This document shows, one piece after another, positions 52,474-61,591 of a stretch of DNA of 64,000 nucleotides. The notes below the pieces were generated by a model that had not been told where the DNA came from, made no database searches, and saw only the letters and a list, made by a program, of their open reading frames with translations. Made by a program: the position numbers and the translations under genes. Source of the DNA: Flavonifractor sp. An10 (GTDB lineage: Bacteria > Bacillota > Clostridia > Oscillospirales > Oscillospiraceae); assembly GCF_002161215.1 (NCBI RefSeq), contig NZ_NFMB01000003.1, forward strand, positions 248,001 to 312,000, in the 5' to 3' direction. The stretch's first letter is position 1; each line of letters opens with the position of its first letter.

Positions 52474-53524
52474 TGTAGGTTTGTCAAACATATTGGACAG
52501 TGAATTCGTTCGGAGAAAGCCAACTAAGCGGTCTCATAGGGAAGTTGTTGGAGCGGCGGTTGTGGGCAGCGAGCTGTCTGGCGAAGTCCTCCAGCGAGTA
52601 AAAGCTGCGGCAGGAATAGAAGCGTTTCTGATCCTCGCGGTGGCTGCGCTCCACTTTACCGTTGTGGCGAGGTGTATAGGGGCGGATGAGCTTGTGGCGG
52701 ATACCCAGATGGGCGGCGGTGGTCTCAAACAAAGTAGGGAGATCCCGCTTGCTGCTGGAGAAACGATTGGTAAATTCAAAGCCATTATCCGTCTGGACGC
52801 ATTCCACGCGGATTCCGCGGCGCGCATACCACTTGAACAACTTTTTCAGAAAATCCGCAGAGGAATAGGTGGACTGCTCCGGGTAGGCAGCCAGGAAGCG
52901 CAAGCGTGTGAACTCGTCAATAGCAGTGTATTGGTACAGGCGCAGCTCAGGGTCTGTGATACAGCGGCGGGGAACCACCTTCACATCTACCTGAACCCGC
53001 TGGCCGGGATAGGTCATCTGCTGGTAGGGCTTTGGCTTGTAGGCCGTTTTCTTCTCTTTAGGTGAGAACAGCCCCAGCTTTCTCATCACCCGGAACAGGC
53101 TCTCTGGGCGGCGGGTGTAGCCTCGCTGCCGCAGCCGGTGCCACAACTCCACCATACCCAGATTCGGATTGCGGCGGCGCATATCCCGGATCAGTTTTAG
53201 TTCTGCTTCTGTGTGCTGGTTTGGATGGCTGTGGGGCCGCCGGGACTGGCAAACCAGGGATTCTGCTCTGCCGTCCCAGCGTTTCTTCCAAAAGTAGATA
53301 TACGACCGGCTTTTGTTATACTTCCGGCTTGCCCGGCTGACGCCGTATTTCTCCGCGTACTTCATCAGGGATTGCCGATATGCCATGTCCTGTGTTATAC
53401 TCTTGCTCATGAAGGATATGGCCCCCTCTCGTCAAGTTGTTGTCTGCAACTCCAACTTTAACCGATGAGGCCTTATCCTTCATCCTTTTTTATTCTTCTG
53501 TCCAATATGTATTGTACTCCTACA
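52474..53524 (-). mobile_element. IS481-type insertion sequence with 26-bp target duplication
   Basis: 1051 bases. Terminal inverted repeats of 27 bases: both start TGTAGG and share ACATATTGGACAG at the inner end (52474-52500, 53498-53524). Identical 26-base flanks (52448-52473 and 53525-53550) mark the target duplication. One full-length transposase gene inside. Confidence 0.88.
52484..53410 (-). CDS. IS481-type DDE transposase
   Basis: A 308-residue transposase. An N-terminal helix-turn-helix (KYGVSRASRKYNKSRSYIYFWKKRW, in part) is followed by an rve integrase core. The Asp, Asp, Glu triad is suggested by VQVDVKVVP, CVQTDNGFEF and RHNGKVERSHRED. The frame is complete and the element ends are intact, so it may still be active. 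The stop lies 10 bases inside the left terminal repeat. Confidence 0.9.
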   Translation of the reverse strand: MSKSITQDMAYRQSLMKYAEKYGVSRASRKYNKSRSYIYFWKKRWDGRAESLVCQSRRPHSHPNQHTEAELKLIRDMRRRNPNLGMVELWHRLRQRGYTRRPESLFRVMRKLGLFSPKEKKTAYKPKPYQQMTYPGQRVQVDVKVVPRRCITDPELRLYQYTAIDEFTRLRFLAAYPEQSTYSSADFLKKLFKWYARRGIRVECVQTDNGFEFTNRFSSSKRDLPTLFETTAAHLGIRHKLIRPYTPRHNGKVERSHREDQKRFYSCRSFYSLEDFARQLAAHNRRSNNFPMRPLSWLSPNEFTVQYV

Positions 53525-53550
53525 GGCGCCGGGCCGCCCGGGTCGAAATG

Positions 53551-54243
53551 AACACATCCACCAGCGAAGCTGGTGGTTGTCACTGTGCGGGCATAGCCCT
53601 TTGTTCCTCGCGGACGCGTGCAACGCGTAATACGGTCTGCCAGCTGCGTGAGGACTGCTACTTGCCGCCCGTAAACGGGCCACTAGATGGAATTCTCAGT
53701 TGCTCTCCCATCTCGTCCTCTTTTAGCTGGTTCCTCACATACTCCGCAATTCGGCTCTCATTTTTCCCCACCGTATCCACGTAGTACCCTCTACACCAAA
53801 ATTCCCGGTTTCGATACTTGTATTTCAACTCGCCGAATTGCTCATACAGCATTGTGCTGCTCTTCCCTTTCAGATACCCCATAAAGTGCGACACCGAGAT
53901 TTTCGGCGGTATCTCTACAAACAAGTGAATATGGTTGGGGCACGCTTCCGCCTCTATGATTCTTACCCCTTTCCACTCGCACAGCCGCCGCAGTATCTTC
54001 CCTATTGCTGCTTTCTTTTCTTTGTAAAATACTTTCCTACGGTACTTCGGCGCAAATACAATATGATATTTGCAATTCCATCGCGTATGAGATAAACTAT
54101 TGATGTCATTCAGTCCCATCTGAATGCCCTCCCTTTGCTATTCTTTGTGCAGTTGGCAGACCGCACTTTCATTATAGCAAAGGGAGTTTTTCTATCTTCT
54201 TTATCGCCATAGGCTTTTTTCTACCACTCGCCTAGCGAGTGGT
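53551..54243 (-). mobile_element. IS200/IS605-type insertion sequence
   Basis: About 690 bases around a TnpA gene, without TnpB. Subterminal hairpins, the usual recognition marks of this family, are at 53558-53576 (CCACCAGC with GCTGGTGG) and 54224-54242 (CCACTCGC with GCGAGTGG). Exact cleavage ends are not certain. It abuts the target duplication of the neighbouring IS. Confidence 0.7.
53658..54119 (-). CDS. tnpA: IS200/IS605-family transposase TnpA
   Basis: A 153-residue Y1 HUH transposase that moves single-stranded DNA. The HUH motif is in CPNHIHLFVEIP (near 61-72); the catalytic Tyr region is FWCRGYYVDTVGKN (near 108-121). Start motif LSHTRWNCKYHIVFAPKYRR (about 9-28) is typical. The frame is complete and normal in length, so probably functional. 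Confidence 0.92.
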   Translation of the reverse strand: MGLNDINSLSHTRWNCKYHIVFAPKYRRKVFYKEKKAAIGKILRRLCEWKGVRIIEAEACPNHIHLFVEIPPKISVSHFMGYLKGKSSTMLYEQFGELKYKYRNREFWCRGYYVDTVGKNESRIAEYVRNQLKEDEMGEQLRIPSSGPFTGGK

Positions 54244-54253
54244 TTTGGGATAC

Positions 54254-54289
54254 AAAAAAGCCCCGGAGCGGTCTGTTCCGCTCCGGGGC
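54254..54289 (-). terminator. terminator of the rubredoxin gene
   Basis: GCCCCGGAGCGG (54260-54271) pairs with CCGCTCCGGGGC (54278-54289), followed on the minus strand by T6. Confidence 0.85.
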
Positions 54290-54300
54290 CCGGTCTCGGC

Positions 54301-54459
54301 TTACTGCTTGGAGAAGTGCTCCTTCTTCACGCCGCACAGGGGGCACACCCAGGTGTCGGGCACCTGCTCCCAGGGGGTGCCGGGGGCCACGCCGTTGTCG
54401 GGATCGCCCTCGGCGGGGTCGTACACATAGCCGCAGATGTCGCAGACGTACTTATCCAT
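54301..54459 (-). CDS. rubredoxin
   Basis: A 52-residue iron protein for low-potential electron transfer in anaerobes, for example to reductases that remove oxygen or peroxide. Two CxxCG knuckles bind one iron: [12 protein letters not shown] near the start and [13 protein letters not shown] near the end, with the family [15 protein letters not shown] between. ATG at 54459; length is exactly typical. Its own terminator follows. Confidence 0.95.
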   Translation of the reverse strand: MDKYVCDICGYVYDPAEGDPDNGVAPGTPWEQVPDTWVCPLCGVKKEHFSKQ

Positions 54460-54589
54460 CGTAAAAACTCCTTTTGTCTATATTGTTAGGATTGCCGGAA
54501 CGCGGCCATTCCATACCTTGCCGAAGCGCCGTCTTTGTGGTATGATACGCTCAACCGCGCAAACTAGTTATATCACATCGGGGGATACC

Positions 54590-55567
54590 GTGAAAATAGG
54601 CAAAATCAACATAAATACAAGGCTGGCTTTGGCTCCCATGGCCGGAGTGACCGACCTGGGCTTCCGGACGGTGTGCCGGGAGCTGGGGGCGGGCTACACC
54701 GTCACCGAGATGGTCAGCGCCAAGGCCCTGTGCTATCAGGACAAAAAATCCATTCCCCTGCTCCAGCTGGGGGAGGGGGAGCACCCGGCGGCGGTGCAGC
54801 TCTTCGGCAGCGACCCGGCCTGCATGGAGCAGGCCGCCGGCATCGCCGCCGAGAAGTCGGGGGCGGACATCATCGACATCAACATGGGCTGCCCGGTGCC
54901 CAAGGTAGCCAACTCCGGCGACGGCTCGGGGCTGATGCGCACGCCGGAGCTGGCGGTGAAGGTGGCCGAGGCGGTGATCCGGGGGGCGGGGGGCCGCCCC
55001 GTCACCGTGAAATTCCGCCTGGGCTGGGACAAGGGCTCCATCAACTGTGTGGAGTTCGCCCAGGCCATGGAGGAGGCCGGGGTGGCCGCCGTGGCCGTCC
55101 ACGGCCGCACCAAGGTGCAGATGTACGCCGGCCGGGCCAACTGGGACTACATCCGGGCGGTGAAGGAGGCGGTGAATATCCCCGTCATCGCCAACGGCGA
55201 CGTGTTCGAGCCGGAGGACGCCCCCCATATCCTGAGATACACCGGGGCGGACATGGCCATGATCGGCCGGGGCTGCTTCGGCAACCCGTGGATCTTCCAG
55301 CGGGCCCAGGCCGCCCTGGAGGGGAAAGAGATTCCGCCCCTGCCGCCCCTGGCGGAGCGGTGCGACACGGCGGTGCGGCAGTTCCGCCTCTCCGCCGGGC
55401 AGAAGGGGGAGCACATCGCCTGCCTGGAGGCGCGGAAGCACTACGCCTGGTATCTCAAGGGCGTGCCCTACGCGGGCTATTACAAGGAACAGATCAGCAA
55501 AATCTCCACCCTGGAGGACATTGACCGCATCACCGCGGGCATCAAGCGGGATCTGAGAGATTCATAA
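54590..55567 (+). CDS. dusB: tRNA-dihydrouridine synthase (DusB type)
   Basis: A 325-residue flavoenzyme that reduces uridine in the tRNA D-loop. [14 protein letters not shown] binds [14 protein letters not shown] holds the catalytic Cys (near 100); [11 protein letters not shown] and [12 protein letters not shown] follow. GTG at 54590 with GGGGG 5 bases upstream gives the canonical [16 protein letters not shown] start; an ATG 48 bases earlier is possible but lies in non-conserved sequence. Confidence 0.92.
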   Translation: MKIGKININTRLALAPMAGVTDLGFRTVCRELGAGYTVTEMVSAKALCYQDKKSIPLLQLGEGEHPAAVQLFGSDPACMEQAAGIAAEKSGADIIDINMGCPVPKVANSGDGSGLMRTPELAVKVAEAVIRGAGGRPVTVKFRLGWDKGSINCVEFAQAMEEAGVAAVAVHGRTKVQMYAGRANWDYIRAVKEAVNIPVIANGDVFEPEDAPHILRYTGADMAMIGRGCFGNPWIFQRAQAALEGKEIPPLPPLAERCDTAVRQFRLSAGQKGEHIACLEARKHYAWYLKGVPYAGYYKEQISKISTLEDIDRITAGIKRDLRDS

Positions 55568-55569
55568 GC

Positions 55570-55595
55570 GGCGCGTCAGGGATGCCGCGCCCTAC
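55570..55595. repeat. palindromic repeat, family B
   Basis: GGCGCGTCAGGGATGCCGCG plus CCCTAC, three bases after the dusB stop. Confidence 0.65.
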
Positions 55596-55659
55596 AGGAC
55601 GGAAAGACGGAATTCCTTCGAGAGTGCGGAGGGGCATCACACCGGGAGGTGAGAAAGGC

Positions 55660-56256
55660 GTGACAGAGGAACAGGGGCTGGTACAGCGGGCCCGTGCCGG
55701 GGACGAGGACGCCTTCGCCGCCCTGGTGGAGGCCAACCAGAAGCGCATCTACCACCTGACCCTGCGCATGACGGGCAACCCGGACGACGCGCTGGAGCTG
55801 AGCCAGGAGGCCTTTCTCAACGCCTGGCGGGGGCTGAAGAAATTCCAGGGGGAGAGCTCCTTCTCCACCTGGCTCTACCGGCTGGCCAGCAACGCGTGCA
55901 TCGACTTCCTCCGGCGGGAGAAGCGGCGGGCGGGCCTGTCCATGACCGTCTCCCTGGACGATGAGGAGGAGGCCCGGCAGGCCGAGCTGCCCGACGAGCG
56001 GTACAGCCCCCACCGGCAGGCGGAGCAGCGGGAGCTGCGGGACACCCTGCGGGCGGGCCTGGCCGCGATGACGGAGGAGCACCGGCAGGTGCTGGTGCTG
56101 CGGGAGCTGGAGGGCCTGTCCTACGGGGAGATCGCCTCCCTGCTGGGCGTGGAGGAGGGCACCGTCAAGTCCCGCATCGCCCGGGCCCGGCTGGCCCTGC
56201 GGAACTATTTGACGAAACAGGGGAACTTTTTCGGAGAAACGCCGTCTAAAGGCTGA
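55660..56256 (+). CDS. ECF-type RNA polymerase sigma factor
   Basis: A 198-residue sigma-70 family factor with regions 2 and 4. Region 2: [20 protein letters not shown] and [19 protein letters not shown]; region 4: [20 protein letters not shown] and [14 protein letters not shown] start with GGGAGGTGA upstream. It lies 32 bases before a zinc-finger anti-sigma gene, so the two form a signalling pair. The signal is unknown. Confidence 0.92.
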   Translation: MTEEQGLVQRARAGDEDAFAALVEANQKRIYHLTLRMTGNPDDALELSQEAFLNAWRGLKKFQGESSFSTWLYRLASNACIDFLRREKRRAGLSMTVSLDDEEEARQAELPDERYSPHRQAEQRELRDTLRAGLAAMTEEHRQVLVLRELEGLSYGEIASLLGVEEGTVKSRIARARLALRNYLTKQGNFFGETPSKG

Positions 56257-56288
56257 CAGGCAAATCGGATGGAAAGGAGGGAGACGGC

Positions 56289-57191
56289 ATGACGGACTGT
56301 GACAAGGCCCTGGAGCTCATCAGCGCCGGGCTGGACGGGGTGCTGACCCCGGAGGAGAAGGACTGGCTGGAGAAGCATCTGGAGCACTGCCCGGCATGCC
56401 GGGCGCTGGACGCCGACCTTGCGTCCCTGCACCAGCTCCTCCCCACCCTGGCACCCGAGCCCCCGGCGGAGCTGAAGGAACGGGTCATGGACGCGGTGCG
56501 GGCGGAAAAGACCGTCGCCTTCCCCGATCCGGCGCAGAAAAAGCCCCGTCTGCGGTGGAAGGCCTGGGTCTCCGTGGCGGCGGTGGCCGCCCTGGTCTTC
56601 CTCGGCGGACGGGCCGCCCTGCCCGCCCTGAACAGCGGCGGCACCTCCCTGCCCGCGACGGCAGACGCCCCCGCCGGGACGGAGCTTCCCGCGGCAGATG
56701 CCGCCCAGGCGCCGGAGGCCGCTCTCCAGGAGGCCCCTGCCGCGGAGGTTCCCGCCTCGAAAGCGCCCTCGGCGGAGACCCCTGCCGCACAGGCTCCTTC
56801 TGCGGAGCAGCCCTCTGGGGGAACCTCTTCCGCAGAGGCGGCCACTCCCCGGGCGGGCAGCAAAACCAGCGGCGGAACCGGCAGTACGGAGCGGATGGCG
56901 GAGCCCGGCGGCACCGCCCAGCCGAAGACGGATACGGCCGGCGGAGAGGCGGGGATCACCACCATGATGATCGATCCCGCCGCGGCCCAGCTGGACGAGG
57001 CCGGGGCGCTGGAGGCCCTGCTGTCCCACCTGGGCCTGACGGAGGCCGACGGGGCGGGCTTCTCCCCCCTGGGCCTCAGCGGGGACGGGACGGCCTGGCG
57101 CTTCCAGCGGACAGAGGACGGCACGGTCTACGCCGTCCCCCTGGACGGCGGGGAGATCACCCAGGAGCCGGCGGCAGAGCAGGCAGAATAA
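56289..57191 (+). CDS. zinc-finger anti-sigma factor
   Basis: A 300-residue membrane protein. The ZAS motif LEKHLEHCPACRALDADL (near 30-47) holds the His-x3-Cys-x2-Cys zinc site that grips the sigma factor. One membrane helix (WVSVAAVAALVFLGG) near 92-106 is followed by ~115 residues of Ala/Pro/Ser low-complexity linker and a small folded end. Sigma release probably follows an outside signal or proteolysis. AAGGAGGG precedes the ATG. Confidence 0.88.
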   Translation: MTDCDKALELISAGLDGVLTPEEKDWLEKHLEHCPACRALDADLASLHQLLPTLAPEPPAELKERVMDAVRAEKTVAFPDPAQKKPRLRWKAWVSVAAVAALVFLGGRAALPALNSGGTSLPATADAPAGTELPAADAAQAPEAALQEAPAAEVPASKAPSAETPAAQAPSAEQPSGGTSSAEAATPRAGSKTSGGTGSTERMAEPGGTAQPKTDTAGGEAGITTMMIDPAAAQLDEAGALEALLSHLGLTEADGAGFSPLGLSGDGTAWRFQRTEDGTVYAVPLDGGEITQEPAAEQAE

Positions 57192-57193
57192 AA

Positions 57194-57228
57194 AATCCCG
57201 GTATGCGGCGCATACCGGGATTTTTTTG
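57194..57228. terminator. bidirectional terminator
   Basis: AAATCCCGGTATGC pairs with GCATACCGGGATTT, with A and T runs on both sides, between convergent genes. Confidence 0.85.
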
Positions 57229-57234
57229 TACTTT

Positions 57235-57861
57235 TTATTGATCCACAAAACGGAGTGTGTACTGCGACAGGTCGTATTCCCCGGCGAAAAAGCCGGTGAG
57301 GATGGTCTCCGCGTTGGCCCGGGCGTTGTCCAGCAGGCCGTTGGCCACGGCGTTCTCCTGGGCCGACGCCTGGAGAGCCTTCATGGCCTCGTTGTTCTCC
57401 TCCAGGCTGATGCGGCGGAAGATGCTCTCGTTTTCCACATAGACCCGGAAGGAGTTCAGGTCGATCTCGCTGCTGAGAATCCGGATCTCCGGCAGGCGGA
57501 CGGTGATGGTGTCCTCTCCCACCGTCCAGTCGATGTCCCCGAAGTCCAGGCCCGCCTTGATCACCACGTCGTAGCTGTAGACGTACTTACTCTGGGTAAA
57601 GGGGATGGTGAGGCCGAAGAGCTCCCGGGCGCCCTCGGTCACGTTCACCTCGGTGCAGTAAGCCGCCTGGGTGGCCAGCTCACCGATGTCCTCAAAGCCC
57701 AGCCTGGTGAGCTTGTTCCCGGACACCAGCACACTGCGCACCCCGACGCCCGCCCCGAACACGGCCGCGAGAATTGCTATCGTCAGAATGATTTTGACGG
57801 GAATGTACCGGAGAAAGCCCGGCCCTCCCCGGTGTTTGACCGCACCGCTCTGCTCCTGCAT
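57235..57861 (-). CDS. DUF4230 domain protein, membrane-anchored
   Basis: A 208-residue protein with one N-terminal membrane helix (IILTIAILAAVFGAGVGVR, near 24-42) and an extracellular DUF4230-type domain: LATQAAYCTEVNVTEG, YSYDVVIKAGLDFGDI and VRLPEIRILSSEIDLNS. The domain's function is unknown. The 5' end has GGAGGC upstream. The gene lies 45 bases downstream of, and on the same strand as, the small zincin gene. Confidence 0.8.
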   Translation of the reverse strand: MQEQSGAVKHRGGPGFLRYIPVKIILTIAILAAVFGAGVGVRSVLVSGNKLTRLGFEDIGELATQAAYCTEVNVTEGARELFGLTIPFTQSKYVYSYDVVIKAGLDFGDIDWTVGEDTITVRLPEIRILSSEIDLNSFRVYVENESIFRRISLEENNEAMKALQASAQENAVANGLLDNARANAETILTGFFAGEYDLSQYTLRFVDQ

Positions 57862-57906
57862 GGGCGTGCCTCCTTTTTCTTTCTCTCTGGGCAGGTGCGC
57901 CGGGCG

Positions 57907-58287
57907 TCACTCCTCCCGCTCGGCCCGGAACTCCTCCATGAACTGCTCGTCCTTGATCTCCAGGCCCCGCTCCCCGGCCCGGCCCTCGATATGGTGGGTG
58001 AACTCGTGGGCCAGGGTGGTGTACAGCTCGTCCTCCCAGTCCTCCTCCGTCCAGTCCTCCAGCCTGGCCAGGGCGGCGAAGGAGCCGTAGTAGAGGTTGA
58101 TGTATTTGCCCATCATGTCGTTGCAGTACTCGCCCATGATGTAGAGCTCGCCGGGCTCCCCTTCGGGATCCTCCTTGGCCTCGGGCAGCAGGGAGATGCC
58201 CCCGTTGAGCTCCTCGTAAAACTCCGGCGGGAACTCCTCCGCCATCTCGTCCAGCAGATCGCCCGCCTGCTCAAAGCTGAGAATCAC
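57907..58287 (-). CDS. small zincin-like metallopeptidase (TTHA0227-like)
   Basis: A 126-residue protein. The C-terminal LAHEFTHHIEGRAGERGL has the HExxH zinc motif. The body has PPEFYEELNGGISLLPEA and YIMGEYCNDMMGKYINLYYG, as in the small minimal-zincin family. GTG start with GGAGG upstream, inside the end of the racemase gene. Substrate unknown. Confidence 0.82.
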   Translation of the reverse strand: MILSFEQAGDLLDEMAEEFPPEFYEELNGGISLLPEAKEDPEGEPGELYIMGEYCNDMMGKYINLYYGSFAALARLEDWTEEDWEDELYTTLAHEFTHHIEGRAGERGLEIKDEQFMEEFRAEREE

Positions 58288-58289
58288 GG

Positions 58290-58985
58290 TTACTCCCCCT
58301 CCAGGGCCCGCTCCACCGCTGCGGCGGCGTGGAGCACGGTGGTGTCGAACAGGGGCACCCGGGTGTCCTCCGGCCTGAGCAGCAGGCCGATCTCGGTGCA
58401 GCCCAGAATGGCCGCCTGGGCCCCCTGGGCGGCCAGGGCCTCGGTGACGGCCTTGAACTTCTCCCGGGACTGGGGCAGAATTTTGCCCACGCACAGCTCG
58501 TCAAAGATGATGCGGTTGAGCTCCGCCCGGTCGCCGGCATCGGGTATGAGCACCTCAATCCCCGCCGAGGCCAGCTTGTCCTTGTAGAAGTCCTGCTCCA
58601 TGGTGTACCGGGTGCCCAGCAGGGCGGCTTTGTGGATGCCCCTGGCCAGCAGGGCCCGGGCGGTCACCTCCCCGATGTGGAGCAGAGGCACGGAGATGTG
58701 GGCCTGCACGTCTCCGGCCACCTTGTGCATGGTGTTGGTGCAGATGAGGATGAAGTCCGCCCCGGCCCGCTCCAGCCCGGCGGCGGCCTGTCCCAGAATC
58801 TCGCCGCTGCGGGCCCAGTCGCCGCTGGACTGGCACTTCTCGATCTCGTCAAAGTCCACGCTGTGGAGCACGATTTTGGCGGAGTGGAGCCCGCCCAGCT
58901 TCTCCTTCACGGCCTCGTTGATGAGCTGGTAGTAGGTCACCGTGCTCTCCCAGCTCATGCCGCCCAATAGTCCGATGGTTTTCAC
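58290..58985 (-). CDS. aspartate/glutamate racemase family protein
   Basis: A 231-residue two-domain racemase fold. KTIGLLGGMSWESTVTYYQ at the start is typical of the YgeA-like aspartate/glutamate racemases. The two catalytic Cys are in LICTNTMHKVA (near 83) and ILGCTEIGLLL (near 193). GTG at 58985 is preferred since AAGGAGG lies 9 bases upstream; longer readings cross a palindrome. Broad substrate range is known in the family, so the exact amino acid is not assigned. Confidence 0.88.
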   Translation of the reverse strand: MKTIGLLGGMSWESTVTYYQLINEAVKEKLGGLHSAKIVLHSVDFDEIEKCQSSGDWARSGEILGQAAAGLERAGADFILICTNTMHKVAGDVQAHISVPLLHIGEVTARALLARGIHKAALLGTRYTMEQDFYKDKLASAGIEVLIPDAGDRAELNRIIFDELCVGKILPQSREKFKAVTEALAAQGAQAAILGCTEIGLLLRPEDTRVPLFDTTVLHAAAAVERALEGE

Positions 58986-59104
58986 GGAAAGCGCCTCCTT
59001 GGTGATTATGGTATGTCGAGGGGCGGGGCAGGCCCCCGCCCTGCAAGACCGCCCGCCGCGGCCCATTGCCCGGCTTTGCGGGCGACCGCAGGTCGCCCCT
59101 ACTG

Positions 59105-59145
59105 GGGCTTCCTCATGGTGAGAGAAATCCGCTTCTTCTTTTCGT
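59105..59145 (-). repeat. partial duplicate of the tex 3' end
   Basis: 41 bases, 40 identical to 59310-59350, the last codons of tex (DEKKKRISLTMKKP). The copy lies 205 bases downstream and encodes NEKKKRISLTMRKPQ before a stop. A leftover of a tandem duplication or of an older tex end. Confidence 0.75.
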
Positions 59146-59191
59146 TATCCCCACGCGGCCCAGGCCGCGCGGGGGCCCCTTTATTTGACTC

Positions 59192-59220
59192 AAATCGCCC
59201 GAAATGAATTCGGGCGATTT
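59192..59220 (-). terminator. hairpin downstream of tex
   Basis: AAATCGCCCGAA pairs with TTCGGGCGATTT; A/T runs on both sides. Lies between tex and its partial duplicate. Confidence 0.6.
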
Positions 59221-59300
59221 CAAGGTTCCGGCCAGTCGGCCGGAACGCTTGGCGCGGCGTCAGCCGCGTCCCGTCTGCGGCGGATCCCACCGCCGCCTGT

Positions 59301-61466
59301 TCAGCCCTTGGGCTTCTTCATGGTGAGAGAAATCCGCTTCTTCTTTTCGTCTACCTCCAGCACCCAGACGGTGACGATATCCCCCACGGCGCACACCTCG
59401 GAGGGGTGGCGCACCCGCCGGGGGGCGCCCAGCTGGGAGATGTGCACCAGCCCGTCCTGGTGGACGCCGATGTCCACGAACACGCCGAAGTCGATCACGT
59501 TGCGCACCGTACCGGTGAGCTCCATACCCGGCTTGAGATCCTTCATCTCCAGCACGTCGGTACGCAGGATGGGCTTTGGCAGCTCGTCCCGGGGATCACG
59601 GCCGGGCTTCATCAGCTCGGCCACGATGTCCCGCAGGGTGGGCACGCCCACGCCGCAGGCCTGGGCGGCCTGCGCCTCGCCCTGCTCCTTCACCCGCTCC
59701 CGCAGGGCGCCGATGCCCCCGGCGGCCACGTCAGACAGGGAGTAGCCGCACAGGGAGAGCAGCTTTTCCGCCGCCTCATAGCTCTCCGGGTGGACGCCGG
59801 TGTGATCCAGCACGTTCTTGCTCTCCGGCACCCGCAGGAAGCCGGCGCACTGCTCAAAGGCCTTGGGGCCCAGCTTGGGCACCTTGAGCACCTGCCTCCG
59901 GGCGGTAAAGGCCCCATTCTCCTCCCGGTAGGCCACGATGTTTTTGGCGGTGGTGTTGTTCAGCCCCGCCACGTAGGACAGCAGGGGGGCGGAGGCGGTG
60001 TTCAGATCCACCCCCACGGCGTTGACGCAGTCCTCCACCACGCCGGAGAGGGTCTCGTCCAGCCGGGCCTGGGGCATGTCGTGCTGGTACTGGCCCACGC
60101 CGATGCTCTTGGGGTCGATCTTCACCAGCTCGGCCAGGGGATCCTGGAGCCTCCTGGCGATGGACACGGCGCTTCTCAGGTTCACGTCGAAGTCGGGGAA
60201 CTCCTGGGCCGCCAGCTTGGAGGCGGAGTACACCGAGGCCCCCGCCTCGTTGACGATCATGTAGCTGACGCCGCCGCCCACCTGGCGGATGAGCTCCACC
60301 GTCATCTGCTCGGTCTCCCGGCTGGCGGTGCCGTTGCCGATGGCGATGTGGGCCACCCCGTGCTTTTTGATGAGCCGGGCGAGCACGTCGATGGCCTCCT
60401 GCTTTTTCCGCTCGCTGAAGGTGGGGTAGACCACCGCCGTGTCCAGCACCTTGCCGGTGCCGTCCACCACCGCCACCTTGCAGCCGTTGCGGTAGCCCGG
60501 ATCCAGGCCCATGGTCACCTTGCCCTTCACCGGCGGCTGCATGAGCAGAGGCTTCAGGTTGAGGGCAAAGTTGTGGATGGCCCCCTCGTCGGCGTTTTCT
60601 GTCAGGAGATTGCGCATCTCCCGCTCCACCGAGGGGAAGATCAGCCGGTCGTAGGCGTCCTCGGCGGCGGCGCGGACAAAGGCCATGGCGGGGGCGCCGG
60701 GGCGGAGCACCGCCCGGCGGATGGGGATCAGGGCGGCCTCCCGATCCATCTCCACGCTTACCTTTAAGATCTCCTCCCGCTCGCCCCGGTTGATGGCCAG
60801 CACCTGGTGGCCCATGGCCCGGTTCAGGGGGGACTTGAAGTCGTAGTAGAGGCGGTACACCGTGTCCTCCGGCTCCTTGGCCGCGGCGGCGGAGACCAGA
60901 TATCCCTTCCGCCACACCAGCTCCCGCAGACCCTTGCGGATGTCCGCGTCATCGGAGATCCACTCGGCGATGATGTCGCTGGCCCCCTGGAGGGCGTCCT
61001 CCACGCTCTCCACGCCCTTCTCGGCGTCCACATAGTCCACGGCGGCCTCCTCCGGGGCAGGGCCGTCCCCCTCCTGGGCGTAGAGCAGCTGGGCCAGGGG
61101 CTCCAGCCCCTTCTCGCGGGCCACAGTGGCCCGGGTGCGGCGCTTGGGTCTGTAGGGCCGGTAGAGATCCTCCACCTCCGCCAGGGTGGCGGCGGCGTCG
61201 ATGGCGGCGGACAGCTCCTCGGTCAGCCTGCCCTGGCCCTCGATGGCGGACTTGACCTCCTCCCTCCGCTTGTCCAGGTTGCGCAGGTATTGCAGCCGGT
61301 CGGCCAGGGTGCGCAGGGCGGTGTCGTCCATGGCGCCGTGGAGCTCCTTGCGGTAGCGGGCGATGAAGGGGATGGTGTTGCCCTCGTCGATGAGGCGCAC
61401 CACGTTCTCCACGTGCTCCGGAGACTTGTCCAGCTCCTTGGCCAGGATCTGTATGATGGGTTCCAT
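59301..61466 (-). CDS. tex: Tex family RNA-binding transcription accessory protein
   Basis: A 721-residue nucleic-acid-binding protein. The N-terminal helical Tex region (EHVENVVRLIDEGNTIPFIARYRKE, in part), the YqgF/RuvC-like core (TMGLDPGYRNGCKVAVVD, in part, and IGNGTASRETE), helix-hairpin-helix modules (VDLNTASAPLLSYVAGLN in part) and a C-terminal S1 domain (GTVRNVIDFGVFVDIGV, HISQLG) are in normal order. AAAGGAGC precedes the ATG. Single-gene unit. Confidence 0.95.
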   Translation of the reverse strand: MEPIIQILAKELDKSPEHVENVVRLIDEGNTIPFIARYRKELHGAMDDTALRTLADRLQYLRNLDKRREEVKSAIEGQGRLTEELSAAIDAAATLAEVEDLYRPYRPKRRTRATVAREKGLEPLAQLLYAQEGDGPAPEEAAVDYVDAEKGVESVEDALQGASDIIAEWISDDADIRKGLRELVWRKGYLVSAAAAKEPEDTVYRLYYDFKSPLNRAMGHQVLAINRGEREEILKVSVEMDREAALIPIRRAVLRPGAPAMAFVRAAAEDAYDRLIFPSVEREMRNLLTENADEGAIHNFALNLKPLLMQPPVKGKVTMGLDPGYRNGCKVAVVDGTGKVLDTAVVYPTFSERKKQEAIDVLARLIKKHGVAHIAIGNGTASRETEQMTVELIRQVGGGVSYMIVNEAGASVYSASKLAAQEFPDFDVNLRSAVSIARRLQDPLAELVKIDPKSIGVGQYQHDMPQARLDETLSGVVEDCVNAVGVDLNTASAPLLSYVAGLNNTTAKNIVAYREENGAFTARRQVLKVPKLGPKAFEQCAGFLRVPESKNVLDHTGVHPESYEAAEKLLSLCGYSLSDVAAGGIGALRERVKEQGEAQAAQACGVGVPTLRDIVAELMKPGRDPRDELPKPILRTDVLEMKDLKPGMELTGTVRNVIDFGVFVDIGVHQDGLVHISQLGAPRRVRHPSEVCAVGDIVTVWVLEVDEKKKRISLTMKKPKG

Positions 61467-61591
61467 AGGATGCTCCTTTGTTCAGATGAGATAGGAATAT
61501 TTTACGCGATTTCAGGCCATAAGTCCAGCCGATTTCCTTGCGCTTTTGGTTCGCATATCGTAGAATATGGTCTGAGAGAGGGGGCGGGACG

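Noticed and set aside
52448-53550. A composite transposon made by the two neighbouring insertion sequences
   Set aside because: They are of different families, sit side by side and enclose no cargo.
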